Assembly (NCBI GenBank): GCA_002551355.1
Contig: NTHE01000054.1
Coordinates: forward strand, 1 to 55,975
Length of the DNA stretch: 55,975 nt
Direction: 5' to 3'
From: Streptomyces sp. man185
Lineage (GTDB): Bacteria; Actinomycetota; Actinomycetes; Streptomycetales; Streptomycetaceae
The stretch's first letter is position 1. Each line of letters opens with the position of its first letter. The notes below the pieces were generated by a model. That model was not told the DNA's origin, did not search any database, and was given only the letters and a program-made list of their open reading frames with translations. A program made the position numbers and the translations under genes. Of the stretch, positions 17,572-26,890 are shown one piece after another.

Positions 17572-20500
17572 TCACTTGCCCAGGTACGCGCTGTAGATCT
17601 TCACCGACGAGGTGTTGCCCTTCTTGTCGGTGACCTTGGCGGCGAAGGAGATCGCCTTGCCCTTCGCCGGGTTCTTGACGGTGATCTTCCCCTTCTTCAC
17701 CGTGACCTTCTTCCAGGTCTTGCCGCCGCTGTAACTGACGTACGTCTTCAGCGACTTCAGGTTCTTGCCCGCCGCAGCGCCGTGCACCTTCACCGGCACC
17801 GAGACGGTCTTGCCCGCCTTGGCCCGGCCGTCGGCGCCGACGGCCGGGGTGAACCGGGCTGTGGAGACCGGGAGCGCGGTGAACTCGGTCTTCTTCGACG
17901 AGAACGTCCAGGACGCGTCGACCCGGGTGGAGAGCGGGCTGATCTTCGCGCTGTGCTTGACCGAGGTCGACAGCTTGTAGGCGGCGGATCCGGCCGGGAC
18001 CGTGAAGTACTCCCCGCCGTACAGCGGGTCGTTGTTCTGGCCGATCTTCTTGCCGTTGCGGTACAGGACGGTCTTGGCCGACGAGAGCTCCATGGAACCC
18101 TCGTTGCCCTGGCCGTCCGCCAGCAGCGGGAGATAGCCGGTGATCTCGTTGCCCTCACGGGTGACGCCGAAGTCGTCGTTCACCAGCGGCTGGAACACCC
18201 CGGTGTTCACGGACTTGCTGTAGGACTTGCCCGCCTTGTACGTCGCCTCCGTACCGGCCAGGTAGTTCGCCTCGTACGACGGGAAGCCTTCCTCGTCGAC
18301 CGGACCCATCTGGCTGAAGTCGAAGGCCCAGCTCACCTTGTCGGCGGTGGAGAGATACAGCGTGCGGGTGCCGGGCAGCTTCTGCTCGATCGAGGCGGCC
18401 ACGCCGCTGGTCGACGTGGGCAGGAAGCCCCAGGCGGCGAGCGCGCCCTTCTTCTTCGGGGCTGCCGCGCCCATGGTGAACTTCACCTTGGCCAGCTGGC
18501 CGGTCGTGAACTTCCGGTCGTAGCCGGTCGCGAGCTGCTTGACGGTGCCGCCGACCGCGATGTCGTACTCGGTCGACGCACCCTTGGTCCACATGCCCGA
18601 CCAGTGCTGGGCGAGCGAGCCGTCGGTGATCTGCGGGCCCACGTGGAGCGTGCGGAAGTCGGCCGGCGAGTCCATCAGCCAGCCGAAGGAGACCCCGTCC
18701 CTCTTCGACTCCACCGAGTAGTCCGGCGAGAACAGCTGGCCCTTCGCCTTGGCGTCCGGCAGCGTGATCTTCACCGGCTTCGCCTTGCGGGCGTCGAACG
18801 TCAGCGAGGTGTTCTTGGTGACCGCGACCTTCGGCTGGGCGATCCAGTCCACGCCCTTGGAGAAGTCCTCCGGGTGGCCGTAGACCGTGGAGTTGACCAC
18901 GTACGTGCCCTTGGGCACCCGGATCTTCGCCGTGCCGTTCACGACCTGCGGGTCCAGGAACGAGCCGCCGACCGCGTCGTTGAAGCCGTAGAGCGTGCTC
19001 TCCGCGTAGGGCGCCGGGAGACCCTTCCTGTCGAGGTGCTTGACGGTGAGGTCGTAGCTCTCGACCTCACGCTCGACGGCGGCCGCCGTGCGCACGGTCT
19101 GCCCGCCGCCGGTCGCCACCACATACGCGGAGTAGGTGCCGTCCGCCGTGCCGCCGATACGGGTGTCGGCGGTCAGCGCCGCCTCCGCGGTGCCGCCGGC
19201 AGGGACGGTGATCTTGTCCGCGCCGAGGGCGAAGAAGCCCGCCGGGGCCGGCTTGCCCGTCGGACCCGTGCCCGTCACCTGCAGATCGAGGGTGACATCG
19301 GTCGTACCGAGGTTGCGGTACGTCACCTTCTCGGTGGCCGGGACGTCGTCGGTGTGCGGCCACTGCTGCACGCCGAAGCTCACCGAGACCGGCTCCGCGA
19401 CGACGCTCTGGGCGATCGCGCGGTCCACCTGGATCCGGCCGGAGCCCTGCTGGAACGGGTTGTACGCACCGGGCTTCGTGGACGCGGTCAGCGCGCCCTT
19501 CAGCTCGGAGTACTTCCAGTCGGGGTGCTGCTGCTTGAGCAGCGCCGCCGCGCCCGCGACGTGCGGGGTGGCCATCGACGTACCCGAGATGGTGGCGTAA
19601 CCGGCGGGCTTCTCGCCCACCTCCTGGGCGATCAGCGAACCGGGCGGGATGGCCGCCGTGGTGTCCACGCCGGGAGCCGTCACGTCCGGCTTGATCGCAC
19701 CGTCGCCGATCCGCGGGCCGCGGCTGGAGAAGTCCGCCAGCTTGTCCTTGTCGTCGACCGCGCCGACGGTCAGCGCGGCGTTCGCGCTGCCCGGAGAGCC
19801 GACCGTGCCCGCGTCGTCACCCTCGTTGCCCGCGGCGATGGCGAACAGGACGCCCTTCTCCGCCGACAGCTTGTCGACCGCCGCTTCCAGCGGGTCCACC
19901 TCGGGGGTGTCGGGTCCGCCGAGGCTCAGGTTGACGATATCGGCGCCCTGGGCGACCGCCCACTCCATGCCGGCCAGGATGCCGGAGTCCTCGCCGTAGC
20001 CCTCGTCGTCGAGCACCTTGCCCGCGAGCAGCTTCGCGTCCGGGGCCACGCCCTTGAGCTTCCCGCCCGACTTCGCGCCGGTGCCCGCCGCGATCGAGGC
20101 GACGTGCGTGCCGTGGCCCACCCGGTCCTTCGTGTCCTTCGCGGCGCTGAAGTTCTTCTCCGCGAGGATCTGGCCCTTGAGGTCGGGGTGCGTGGCGTCC
20201 GTCCCGGTGTCCAGGACCGCGATCTTGACGCCCTTGCCGGTGAACCCGGCCTTCCAGGCCGCCGGGGCGCCGATCTGCGGGACGCTCTTGTCGAGGCTCG
20301 CCCTCCGTACGCCGTCCAGCCAGACCCGGTCGATACCGGCGGCGGTGGTCACTCGGTCGCCCCCGGCGCGACGCTCGGTGAGCGCCTTCCAGATCTCCGG
20401 TGCGTCGGCGGTCGGCGTGGTCACCGACTCGGCGTTCAGCGAGGTGAGGCTCCGGCCGACCTCTGTGGAGCCCGCCTCGCGGACCTGCGCCTTCGCGGTG

Positions 20501-20928
20501 GCGGCCTGCTTGCCCCGGTAGCCGACGATCAGCTTCAGGCCGTCCTTCTGGGCCCGGAGGTTCTCCGGACGGCTCAGCTCGGTGACGTCGAACAGCCGCC
20601 GGTCGAGCTTGCCCGAGACGATCAGCCGGTGGGCGTCGGCCGGAACGACGAGGTTGTGCCCCTTGTCGCTCATCCGCTGGACCGGGATGTGCTCCCGCCC
20701 CTTCGCGGGCCGGAAGGCGACCGGCTTGCCCTTGGCGTCCACGGTGACCCGGTCGCCGGTGACGAGGGTCAGCTGACGCACGTCCCGGTCCTCGGTCTGC
20801 GCACGGGCGCCGGACGCCCCCTTCGGGTCCGGCTGGGCCACGGCGGGGCTGACCATTCCGGCCGCCAGTGCCACGGCGGCCGCTGTGGCGACCGCGGGTA
20901 TGCACGTGTTTCTCACGCGTCTGCGCAA
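17572..20928 (-). CDS. large secreted S8 (subtilisin-family) peptidase
   Basis: This 1118-residue protein has a signal peptide (Arg-rich start, hydrophobic core, AVAQ cleavage region near 32). A propeptide-like part extends to about 210, then the subtilase domain. The triad is intact: Asp in AVLDTGTDATHPD (about 240), His in GHGTHVASIAAG (about 273) and Ser in SGTSMATPHVAGAAALL (about 450). The remaining 600 residues are beta-rich modules with many Lys and Gly. It starts at TTG 20928, with GTG 20916 an alternative; a GGGGGAG tract lies just upstream. It is monocistronic. I expect an extracellular protease, possibly wall-associated; the substrate is unknown. Confidence 0.9.
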   Translation of the reverse strand: MRRRVRNTCIPAVATAAAVALAAGMVSPAVAQPDPKGASGARAQTEDRDVRQLTLVTGDRVTVDAKGKPVAFRPAKGREHIPVQRMSDKGHNLVVPADAHRLIVSGKLDRRLFDVTELSRPENLRAQKDGLKLIVGYRGKQAATAKAQVREAGSTEVGRSLTSLNAESVTTPTADAPEIWKALTERRAGGDRVTTAAGIDRVWLDGVRRASLDKSVPQIGAPAAWKAGFTGKGVKIAVLDTGTDATHPDLKGQILAEKNFSAAKDTKDRVGHGTHVASIAAGTGAKSGGKLKGVAPDAKLLAGKVLDDEGYGEDSGILAGMEWAVAQGADIVNLSLGGPDTPEVDPLEAAVDKLSAEKGVLFAIAAGNEGDDAGTVGSPGSANAALTVGAVDDKDKLADFSSRGPRIGDGAIKPDVTAPGVDTTAAIPPGSLIAQEVGEKPAGYATISGTSMATPHVAGAAALLKQQHPDWKYSELKGALTASTKPGAYNPFQQGSGRIQVDRAIAQSVVAEPVSVSFGVQQWPHTDDVPATEKVTYRNLGTTDVTLDLQVTGTGPTGKPAPAGFFALGADKITVPAGGTAEAALTADTRIGGTADGTYSAYVVATGGGQTVRTAAAVEREVESYDLTVKHLDRKGLPAPYAESTLYGFNDAVGGSFLDPQVVNGTAKIRVPKGTYVVNSTVYGHPEDFSKGVDWIAQPKVAVTKNTSLTFDARKAKPVKITLPDAKAKGQLFSPDYSVESKRDGVSFGWLMDSPADFRTLHVGPQITDGSLAQHWSGMWTKGASTEYDIAVGGTVKQLATGYDRKFTTGQLAKVKFTMGAAAPKKKGALAAWGFLPTSTSGVAASIEQKLPGTRTLYLSTADKVSWAFDFSQMGPVDEEGFPSYEANYLAGTEATYKAGKSYSKSVNTGVFQPLVNDDFGVTREGNEITGYLPLLADGQGNEGSMELSSAKTVLYRNGKKIGQNNDPLYGGEYFTVPAGSAAYKLSTSVKHSAKISPLSTRVDASWTFSSKKTEFTALPVSTARFTPAVGADGRAKAGKTVSVPVKVHGAAAGKNLKSLKTYVSYSGGKTWKKVTVKKGKITVKNPAKGKAISFAAKVTDKKGNTSSVKIYSAYLGK

Positions 20929-21126
20929 CTCTCCCCCTGGAGAACTCGATGGTTCCTCAACCCGCCGGTCCGCAGAGACGCAGAAATGACGGCTGCGGCC
21001 GTCGGTTCATCGAACTAGAGGGATTGCTGAGGAGATTGGTTCACAGGAGATGCACAGGAAATCCGGAGTTGACGCAAAAAGGCCCCTCCGTGGCGAGACA
21101 CTGCCCAGGGCCGAGCCGAGAGGCCG

Positions 21127-21501
21127 ATGAATTTCGCCTCCCGGTCCGGTCTGCCTGGTGTGGATGCCGAGAATCCGATCACCCTGACCGTGACCGGCCG
21201 GGTCAGCCGTGCCGTCGTACCCGACCTCTGCGCCGAGCTGGAGCGCGCTCTCGCCGGCCCCCGGGGAGCCGCCCTCGCCCCGGGCGCCGCGGTGGACTGC
21301 GATGTGGGCGGGGTGATCCGGCCCGATCTGACCCTCGTCGAGGCGGTGGCCCGGCTGGGGCTGGTCGCCCGCCGGGCCGGACGCACCCTGCGGCTGCGCC
21401 GCGTGCCCCCCGAACTCCGGGCGCTGCTGGACCTGGTGGGGCTGGCCGACGTGGTGGCCCTGGAGGAGGGCCCGGAGGAACGCGTGCCGGGCCCGTCCTG
21501 A
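21127..21501 (+). CDS. STAS-domain protein
   Basis: This 124-residue protein begins after a GAGAGG site. The pattern ITLTVTGRVSRAVVPDLC, then a hydrophobic strand with VDCDVGGVIRPDLTLVEAVARL and an RTLRLRRVPPELRALLDLVGL segment, fits the STAS fold of anti-sigma-factor antagonists and sulfate-transporter tails. The residue that would be phosphorylated in SpoIIAA-type antagonists (Asp-Ser before the central helix) is not evident, so it may be a non-phosphorylated variant. It is a single plus-strand gene convergent with the ECF sigma gene at 21577-22605. A regulatory link to that sigma factor is only a positional guess. Confidence 0.65.
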   Translation: MNFASRSGLPGVDAENPITLTVTGRVSRAVVPDLCAELERALAGPRGAALAPGAAVDCDVGGVIRPDLTLVEAVARLGLVARRAGRTLRLRRVPPELRALLDLVGLADVVALEEGPEERVPGPS

Positions 21502-21576
21502 CGTACGTACGCAGGGAGGCAGGGGCAGCCCCGCCGGACCCCGGGTGTGTCACGGGCCCGGCCGGGCCGGGGCTTC

Positions 21577-22605
21577 CTACGCGTCGGCCGGGAGGCGGTC
21601 CGGCAGGCCGAACAGCGGGAACCAGCGCGGGACGTCCAGGAAGCAGTGCATCCCGGTGATCTCCCCGTCCTGGACGTCGATGACCTGGACCGCCCACGGC
21701 ACGAACCCCGACCCGTCCTCGGCGGGCTTGTAGTGCGCGAAGGCGGGGGAGCCGTTGGCCGAGACGGGCACCAGCTTGGAGCCCGCGCAGGCCGCTCCGA
21801 TGGAGGTCATGAAGCCCGTGATGTCCCCGGTGCCCCGCAGCCACAGGTCGAACGGCGGCATCGTCATCACCGCGTCCTCGTGGAGCAGCGCGGTCAGGGC
21901 GGCCATGTCGTACCCCTCGAACGCCTTCACATAGCGCTCCAGGAGCTTCTGCTGCTCCTCGTCGAGCGGGTCCGCCGCATCGCCCGCCCGGCCCTCCGTC
22001 TCGGTCAGCGTGGCGCGGGCCCGCTGCAGGGCGCTGTTGACCGAGGCGACGGAGGTGTCCAGCAGCTCGGCGACCTCCGCGGCCTTCCAGGCGAGCACCT
22101 CGCGCAGGATCAGCACGGCGCGCTGCTTCGGCGGCAGGTGCTGGAGGGCGGCGACGAAGGCCAGGCGCACCGACTCGCGCGCCACGGCCGCCTCAGCCGG
22201 GTCCTGGACCGACGGCAGGATCCGGCCGTCGGGCATCGGCTCCAGCCAGACGTTCTCCGGGCGGGGGCTCAGCGCGGCCTGGGCGAGCGGGGTCGGGCCC
22301 GTCAGATCGACCGGGCGGGCCCGCTTGTTGCCCGCGTTCAGCATGTCCAGGCAGACGTTGGTGGCGATCCGGTAGAGCCACGAGCGCAGCGAGGAGCGGC
22401 CCTCGAACTTGTCGAAGTTGCGCCAGGCGCGGACCATCGTGTCCTGCACCGCGTCCTCGGCCTCGAAGGCGGATCCGAGCATCCGGTAGCAGTAGCCGGT
22501 CAGCTCGATCCGGTGCCCCTCCAGGCGGCTGTCGATCCCGGCGGCATCGGGCCTGCCGGCGTCCGCCGCCGCACCTGTGGCCGTGGTCGTGGTCAGATCG
22601 CTCAT
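21577..22605 (-). CDS. ECF sigma factor with C-terminal SnoaL-like domain
   Basis: In this 342-residue protein, region 2 covers residues 27-95 (YCYRMLGSAFEAEDAVQDT, WLYRIATNVCLD). Region 4 covers about 145-200 (HLPPKQRAVLILREVLAWK, then a VASVNSALQRARATL recognition helix). A SnoaL/NTF2-like domain fills about 215-340 (FEGYDMAALTALLHEDA). Such sigma factors (SigJ/SigG-like groups) use the C-terminal domain instead of a partner anti-sigma factor to control activity. ATG 22605 has GGTGGAG upstream; the longer reading to 22734 lacks support. No anti-sigma gene is adjacent. Confidence 0.9.
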   Translation of the reverse strand: MSDLTTTTATGAAADAGRPDAAGIDSRLEGHRIELTGYCYRMLGSAFEAEDAVQDTMVRAWRNFDKFEGRSSLRSWLYRIATNVCLDMLNAGNKRARPVDLTGPTPLAQAALSPRPENVWLEPMPDGRILPSVQDPAEAAVARESVRLAFVAALQHLPPKQRAVLILREVLAWKAAEVAELLDTSVASVNSALQRARATLTETEGRAGDAADPLDEEQQKLLERYVKAFEGYDMAALTALLHEDAVMTMPPFDLWLRGTGDITGFMTSIGAACAGSKLVPVSANGSPAFAHYKPAEDGSGFVPWAVQVIDVQDGEITGMHCFLDVPRWFPLFGLPDRLPADA

Positions 22606-22705
22606 CGCTCCACCCCTGTCGCGCGCAGCCGCGCTGTGGCATCCGTCACCCGGTACGTCGGAAGCTACCGCAGCCCACTGACAGCGGGGGGCGGAAAGCG
22701 AACAA

Positions 22706-22751
22706 GGGGCGCCGGACGCCGTGGCTCCGGCCACGATCCGTCCGACGCCCC
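22706..22751 (-). terminator. hairpin terminator after the L,D-transpeptidase gene
   Basis: Arms GGGGCGCCGGAC and GTCCGACGCCCC pair at 11 of 12 positions, and an inner CGTGG/CCACG stem sits in the loop. It lies 23 bp beyond the minus-strand stop at 22775. Confidence 0.6.
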
Positions 22752-22774
22752 TCGGGATGCGCCCAGCGCCTCGC

Positions 22775-23491
22775 TCAGGTCCCGGGCTTGCGCCCGTACA
22801 CGTACACGTCGTCGCCGTTCTTCAGCAGTTTCCAGTATGCCTTCGCGTCGGCGGGCCGCATGTTGACGCAGCCGCCGGAGCCCGGCGGGTTGTACATGGA
22901 CTTGGTGACCGAGTGGAACGCCTGGCCGCCGTCGAAGAACTGGGAGTGCGGCATCCAGACCTTGTAGATGGTCGACCAGTGCTTGATGCTGCGCCAGTAG
23001 ATCTTCTTCGCGCCGGTCCGGGTCTCCGCGCCGTCGCGACCCGTGCGCACCGGCACCGGGCCGTACTTCAGCTTCTTGCCGTCCTGGATCCAGCTCAGCT
23101 GCCGGGTCAGGTCGACACAGGCGATACGCCCCTTGTCGGTGGGGCACTTCTTCGCCTTGTTGGGGTTCTTCCCGGCCGCCTTCTGGGCGAGCATCGTGTT
23201 CATCGTGCGCCAGGTCAGCGGCCCGGCGTAGCCGATGGTGGGGGTGATCCCGTGCTTCTTCTGGAACTTCTGGATCGCCTTGCAGTCGGCCGTCGACTGC
23301 TTCCCGTCCACGGGCCGCCCCAGGAACTTCTCGACCTGCTTCTGGTGCGGTCCCACCGACGTGGTGCAGGACGCCGCGTGGGCGGCGGTGCCGGTGCCCA
23401 GGACCAGGACCGGAGCGGCCACCAGTCCGGCGACGGACAGTGCCGCCCCACGCCGCAGTCGTCTTCCGGATTTTTTCGCCGTGACTCCCAT
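22775..23491 (-). CDS. secreted L,D-transpeptidase with peptidoglycan-binding domain
   Basis: This 238-residue exported protein has an Arg-rich signal peptide ending near HAAS. A PG_binding_1-type domain covers about 40-100 (VEKFLGRPVDGKQSTAD, IQKFQKKHGI). A YkuD catalytic domain occupies the C-terminus, with the His in AFHSVTKSM and the nucleophile in GSGGCVNMRPADA. The enzyme makes 3-3 cross-links in peptidoglycan or attaches proteins to it, outside the membrane. ATG 23491 has GGGGAG 9 bp upstream; GTG 23515 would place that site inside the gene. The family is usual in Streptomyces. Confidence 0.9.
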   Translation of the reverse strand: MGVTAKKSGRRLRRGAALSVAGLVAAPVLVLGTGTAAHAASCTTSVGPHQKQVEKFLGRPVDGKQSTADCKAIQKFQKKHGITPTIGYAGPLTWRTMNTMLAQKAAGKNPNKAKKCPTDKGRIACVDLTRQLSWIQDGKKLKYGPVPVRTGRDGAETRTGAKKIYWRSIKHWSTIYKVWMPHSQFFDGGQAFHSVTKSMYNPPGSGGCVNMRPADAKAYWKLLKNGDDVYVYGRKPGT

Positions 23492-23590
23492 GCGCGCCAA
23501 CTCCCCTTCGCCCACAGTGCGTTCTTGGTTACGCCTGGTAGACGTGCGAAGGGGAGCGGTGGTTGCGCGTTGGTATGTCTCGGTTGTGCT

Positions 23591-24901
23591 TCAGCGGGTG
23601 GCGGGCACGAGCGCCCGCCGCTCCGCACGCGCCACCCGGGTCCCGTACAGGGTGATCGAGACGACGCCGAGGACCGCGAGCAGGCCCAGGGCCACCGTCG
23701 CGGCCCAGCCCCCGGCGTGGAAGGCGACCGCGCCCAGCGTGCCGCCTGCGCTGGAGCCCAGGTAGTACGCCGACTGGTAGAGCGCCGAGGCCTGCGCCCG
23801 GCCCGTCGTCGCGGTCCGGCTCACCGAGGACGAGGCGACCGCGTGCCCGGCGAAGAAGCCGGCCGTGATCAGCACCAGGCCCAGCAGCACGGCGGCCAAC
23901 TGGTCGGCGAGCGAGAGCAGCAGTCCGGCGGCGGTGGTGGAGACCGCCAGATAGAGCGCGCCCCGGCGTCCGAGCCGGGCCACCAGCCGTCCGGCCGCGG
24001 CGGAGGAGACCGTACCGACCAGGTAGACCAGGAAGATCGAGCCGATGACGCCCTGCGGCAGGCTGAACGGCTCCTCGACCAGCCGGTAGCCGATCACCGT
24101 GTAGACCGCGCCGAACACCGTCATGAACAGCGCGCCGATCGCGTACAGCCGGACCAGCAGCGGGTCGGACAGATGCGTGGCGACGGTCTTCGCCAGGGCC
24201 TTCGGGTTCAGCGAACCGGGGCGGAAGTTCCTGGCCTTCGGGATCAGGAAGTGGAAGGCGACGGCGCACGCCAGCGCAAGCAGCCCGACCGCCGCGAGCG
24301 CGGCGCGCCAGCCCCAGGCCTGGGCGACCCACCCGGTCAGGATGCGGCCGCTCATGCCGCCGATGCTGTTGCCCGCGACGAACAGTCCGATCGCGGCGAC
24401 CAGCGCCTTGGGCCGCACCTCCTCCGCGAGATACGCCATCGCGGAGGCCGGGAGCCCGGCGAGCGCCGCGCCCTGGACGGCGCGCAGCGCGATCAGCGCG
24501 CCCATCGAGGGGGCGAGGGGCACCAGCAGCCCGACCAGCACGGCGATCGCCAGCGACGCCGTCATCATCTGCCGCCGCCCGAACCGCTCCGAGAGCGCGC
24601 TCAGCGGCAGCACGAACAGGGCCAGCGCCCCGGTCGCCGCCGAGACCGTCCAGCTCGCCTGGCCGGCGGTCGCGTCGAACGACGCGGAGACGGCGGGCAG
24701 CAGGGCCTGGGTGGAGTAGAGCAGGGCGAACGCCGCGACACCGGCGGCGAAGAGGGCGAAGCTCATCCGGCGGTAGCCGGGGCGGCCGGGCTCCAGGCGC
24801 TCATGGGTGGCGGCGGCCGGAGTGGCGGTGGTGGTGACGGGGGACGACGGGGCAGAGGCATCCACGACGATGGTGGACGCCCCGGTACTGGCGGGAGGCA
24901 T
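23591..24901 (-). CDS. MFS transporter (YnfM-like drug/metabolite exporter)
   Basis: This 436-residue protein has twelve hydrophobic segments after a 45-residue cytoplasmic lead rich in Ala/Thr/Pro. The MFS loop 2-3 motif appears as LSERFGRRQM, and LRAVQGAALAGLPASAMAYL is typical of the YnfM/drug-resistance branch. It is transcribed divergently from a LysR gene with a 25-bp inverted repeat between them, the classical layout in which the LysR protein controls the transporter. There is no Shine-Dalgarno before ATG 24901, so it may be leaderless. The substrate is unknown. Confidence 0.87.
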   Translation of the reverse strand: MPPASTGASTIVVDASAPSSPVTTTATPAAATHERLEPGRPGYRRMSFALFAAGVAAFALLYSTQALLPAVSASFDATAGQASWTVSAATGALALFVLPLSALSERFGRRQMMTASLAIAVLVGLLVPLAPSMGALIALRAVQGAALAGLPASAMAYLAEEVRPKALVAAIGLFVAGNSIGGMSGRILTGWVAQAWGWRAALAAVGLLALACAVAFHFLIPKARNFRPGSLNPKALAKTVATHLSDPLLVRLYAIGALFMTVFGAVYTVIGYRLVEEPFSLPQGVIGSIFLVYLVGTVSSAAAGRLVARLGRRGALYLAVSTTAAGLLLSLADQLAAVLLGLVLITAGFFAGHAVASSSVSRTATTGRAQASALYQSAYYLGSSAGGTLGAVAFHAGGWAATVALGLLAVLGVVSITLYGTRVARAERRALVPATR

Positions 24902-24922
24902 ACGTCGAAAGTAGAGCGAGAC

Positions 24923-24947
24923 GTTTCATGCGTCCAATGCACGAAAC
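24923..24947. promoter_or_regulatory. LysR-type operator (T-N11-A inverted repeat)
   Basis: Arms GTTTCATGC (24923-24931) and GCACGAAAC (24939-24947) are inverted with 8 of 9 matches around a 7-nt spacer. The centre fits T-N11-A. It lies between the divergent MFS and LysR starts, just upstream of a CATAAT -10 box for the LysR gene. Confidence 0.8.
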
Positions 24948-24963
24948 TGCCATAATCAATCCC

Positions 24964-25917
24964 ATGGTGCATGAACGCAGCTCAGGGCCTCGGCTGTCAC
25001 CGAGCAGTTACGAAGAAGACATCCGGGCCGTGCTCGCGCCTCGCCTCGCGTACTTCGAGGCGGTCGCCCGGCACGAGCATGTGACCCGTGCCGCACACGA
25101 ACTCGGCGTCCCGCAGTCCACGCTCTCGCGGGCCATGGTCCGGCTCGAAGCGGACCTGGGCGTCGCCCTGTTCGCCCGCAAGGGCCGTACCGTCTCGCTC
25201 ACCCCGGCGGGCCGCACCTTCCTCGGCTCGGCGGAACGCGCCCTGGCCGAGGTGGAGAAGGCCGCCGAATCGGTCCGGGCGGACGCCGATCCGACGGCGG
25301 GCCGGGTCTCCTTCGGCTTCCTGCACACGATGGGCTCGGAGACGGTGCCCGCCCTGATCCGCGCGTTCCGGGTCGACCACCCGCGCGTCCGCTTCCAGCT
25401 CGTGCAGAACTACGGCGAGGCGATGATCGAACGGCTGCGCGCGGGCGGCCTCGACCTCTGCCTCACCTCACCCGTGCCCGACGCCCCCGACCTCGTCACC
25501 CGCCGCCTCGACGAGCAGCGCCTGCGCCTGGTGGTCCCGGACGACCACCGGCTCGCCTCCCGCCGCCGGATCCGCCTCGCGGAGGCCGCCGACGAGACGT
25601 TCGTGACGCTGGAGCCGGGGTACGGGCTGCGCCGGATCACCGACGACCTCTGCGCGGAGGCGGGCTTCACGCCGCGCGTCGCGTTCGAGGGCGAGGAGGC
25701 GGAGACCCTGCGCGGGCTGGTTGCGGCCGGGCTCGGAGTGGCCCTGCTGCCGCCGCCGGCGGTCGCCCGCCCCGGGGTCGTCGAGCTGACGGTCACCGCA
25801 CCGCGCGCGGCCCGCGAGATCGGCGTCGCCTGGCTCGACGGACACCCCGACACCCCGCCGGTCGCCGCCTTCAAGCGCTTCCTGCTCTCGCGGCGGGGGA
25901 ACCTGCTCCCGGACTGA
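24964..25917 (+). CDS. LysR-family transcriptional regulator
   Basis: The 317-residue regulator has an N-terminal winged helix-turn-helix (AYFEAVARHEHVTRAAHELG, then VPQSTLSRAMVRLEADLG and LTPAGRTFLGSAE) and a periplasmic-binding-like effector domain from about 100. I place the start at ATG 24964, not the in-frame ATG 24928, because the longer reading would begin inside the operator. CATAAT at 24950-24955 sits about 10 bp before 24964, which suggests a leaderless transcript. It probably controls the divergent MFS transporter through the inverted repeat between them and represses itself. The effector is unknown. Confidence 0.88.
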   Translation: MVHERSSGPRLSPSSYEEDIRAVLAPRLAYFEAVARHEHVTRAAHELGVPQSTLSRAMVRLEADLGVALFARKGRTVSLTPAGRTFLGSAERALAEVEKAAESVRADADPTAGRVSFGFLHTMGSETVPALIRAFRVDHPRVRFQLVQNYGEAMIERLRAGGLDLCLTSPVPDAPDLVTRRLDEQRLRLVVPDDHRLASRRRIRLAEAADETFVTLEPGYGLRRITDDLCAEAGFTPRVAFEGEEAETLRGLVAAGLGVALLPPPAVARPGVVELTVTAPRAAREIGVAWLDGHPDTPPVAAFKRFLLSRRGNLLPD

Positions 25918-26054
25918 GGGCGCGGCCCGGGCGCGGCTCGCCCTCCTGTTCGAGACGGGCGGAATGTCCCGGTGAACCGTGCCCTCTGCGCTGCTGCTAC
26001 GGCGGTCGGCGCGACGGCGGGAGGCCTGACGCCGGCCCCGGTCCGGCGGCCGCC

Positions 26055-26816
26055 TCAGTGCCGCAGCGACCGTCCGAACCCCGCGGCCAGCGGCATCCGC
26101 AGCCCCAGCGGCGGCGGTGCGGCGAGCGCGTCCGCGACCGGGCGGGCGTAGGACCGGGCGAAGAGCGAGCCCCGGACGAAGTCGGCTGCCAGTGCGACCA
26201 CTTCGGGCCGGTGCTGGCGCAACGCGTGCCCGTCGGAGTGCACTTCGAAGCGGCAGGTGTCCCGGTTCGACTTCTTCGCCCGCTCGGCCAGCCGGTAGGA
26301 CAACTCCGGGTCGGTGCGCTCGTCGTTGGTGCCGTGCACGATCAGCACCCGCCGCCCCGCCAACTGCTTCACCGGCTCCGGTTCGCCCGCCGCCCGCTCC
26401 GGCAGCCACGGGGCCATCGCCAGTACGGAGGTGACCGCACCGTGCCCGGCGGCCCGCAACGCCGCCCGGGCGCCCATCCCGTGCCCGACCAGGCAGACCG
26501 GCACGTCGCCGTACCGCCGCTGGACCTCGTCGGCGGCCCACGCGGCATCCTCGGCGGGGTGCGCGTCGTCCGCGTTCCAGCCGCGGCAGCGGTAGCGCAG
26601 CACGTGCACCGCCAGCCCGTCGCCCTCCCCGGCGCGGGCCAGGGAGCGGGCGAACGGCAGCTGCGCCGCGTACGACAGGGTGGAGGGACGGCGGCGGGAG
26701 TCGGCCTCGCCGTCCGGAAGCAGCAGAACCACGCCGCTGACCTCGTCCGTTGCTCCGGCCGTCTGTACGGCCCGTCCCAGCCTGGCTTCGGGCAGGGGGA
26801 GTGCGCGCTGTCCCAT
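26055..26816 (-). CDS. alpha/beta-hydrolase fold protein, nucleophile Ser replaced
   Basis: The 253-residue protein has the alpha/beta-hydrolase layout: VVLLLPDGE strand, an HVLRYRCRGWN oxyanion-side loop, the nucleophile elbow VCLVGHGMGARAAL, VLIVHGTNDERTDP carrying the acid Asp, and VHSDGHALR with the His. The elbow normally reads G-x-S-x-G; here it is GHGMG, so the nucleophile position is Gly. It may be a non-hydrolytic member or use another mechanism. It is divergent from add with about 100 bp between starts. A link to nucleoside metabolism has no support beyond position. Confidence 0.75.
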   Translation of the reverse strand: MGQRALPLPEARLGRAVQTAGATDEVSGVVLLLPDGEADSRRRPSTLSYAAQLPFARSLARAGEGDGLAVHVLRYRCRGWNADDAHPAEDAAWAADEVQRRYGDVPVCLVGHGMGARAALRAAGHGAVTSVLAMAPWLPERAAGEPEPVKQLAGRRVLIVHGTNDERTDPELSYRLAERAKKSNRDTCRFEVHSDGHALRQHRPEVVALAADFVRGSLFARSYARPVADALAAPPPLGLRMPLAAGFGRSLRH

Positions 26817-26890
26817 GACAGAACAGTGTCAGAAGGAGAGGTGTACTCCACCCGACTTCGCGGTCACTGTTACGCATCGACACGAGGCGC

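Noticed and set aside
17782..21018. Very long plus-strand open frame (over 1000 codons) opposite the subtilase gene
   Set aside because: It is the antisense of a gene with signal peptide and catalytic triad; its translation is a repetitive Arg/Gly/Val string without domains, typical of high-GC shadow frames.
24928..24963. LysR start at ATG 24928
   Set aside because: It lies inside the inverted-repeat operator and upstream of the -10 box; ATG 24964 is consistent with a leaderless message.
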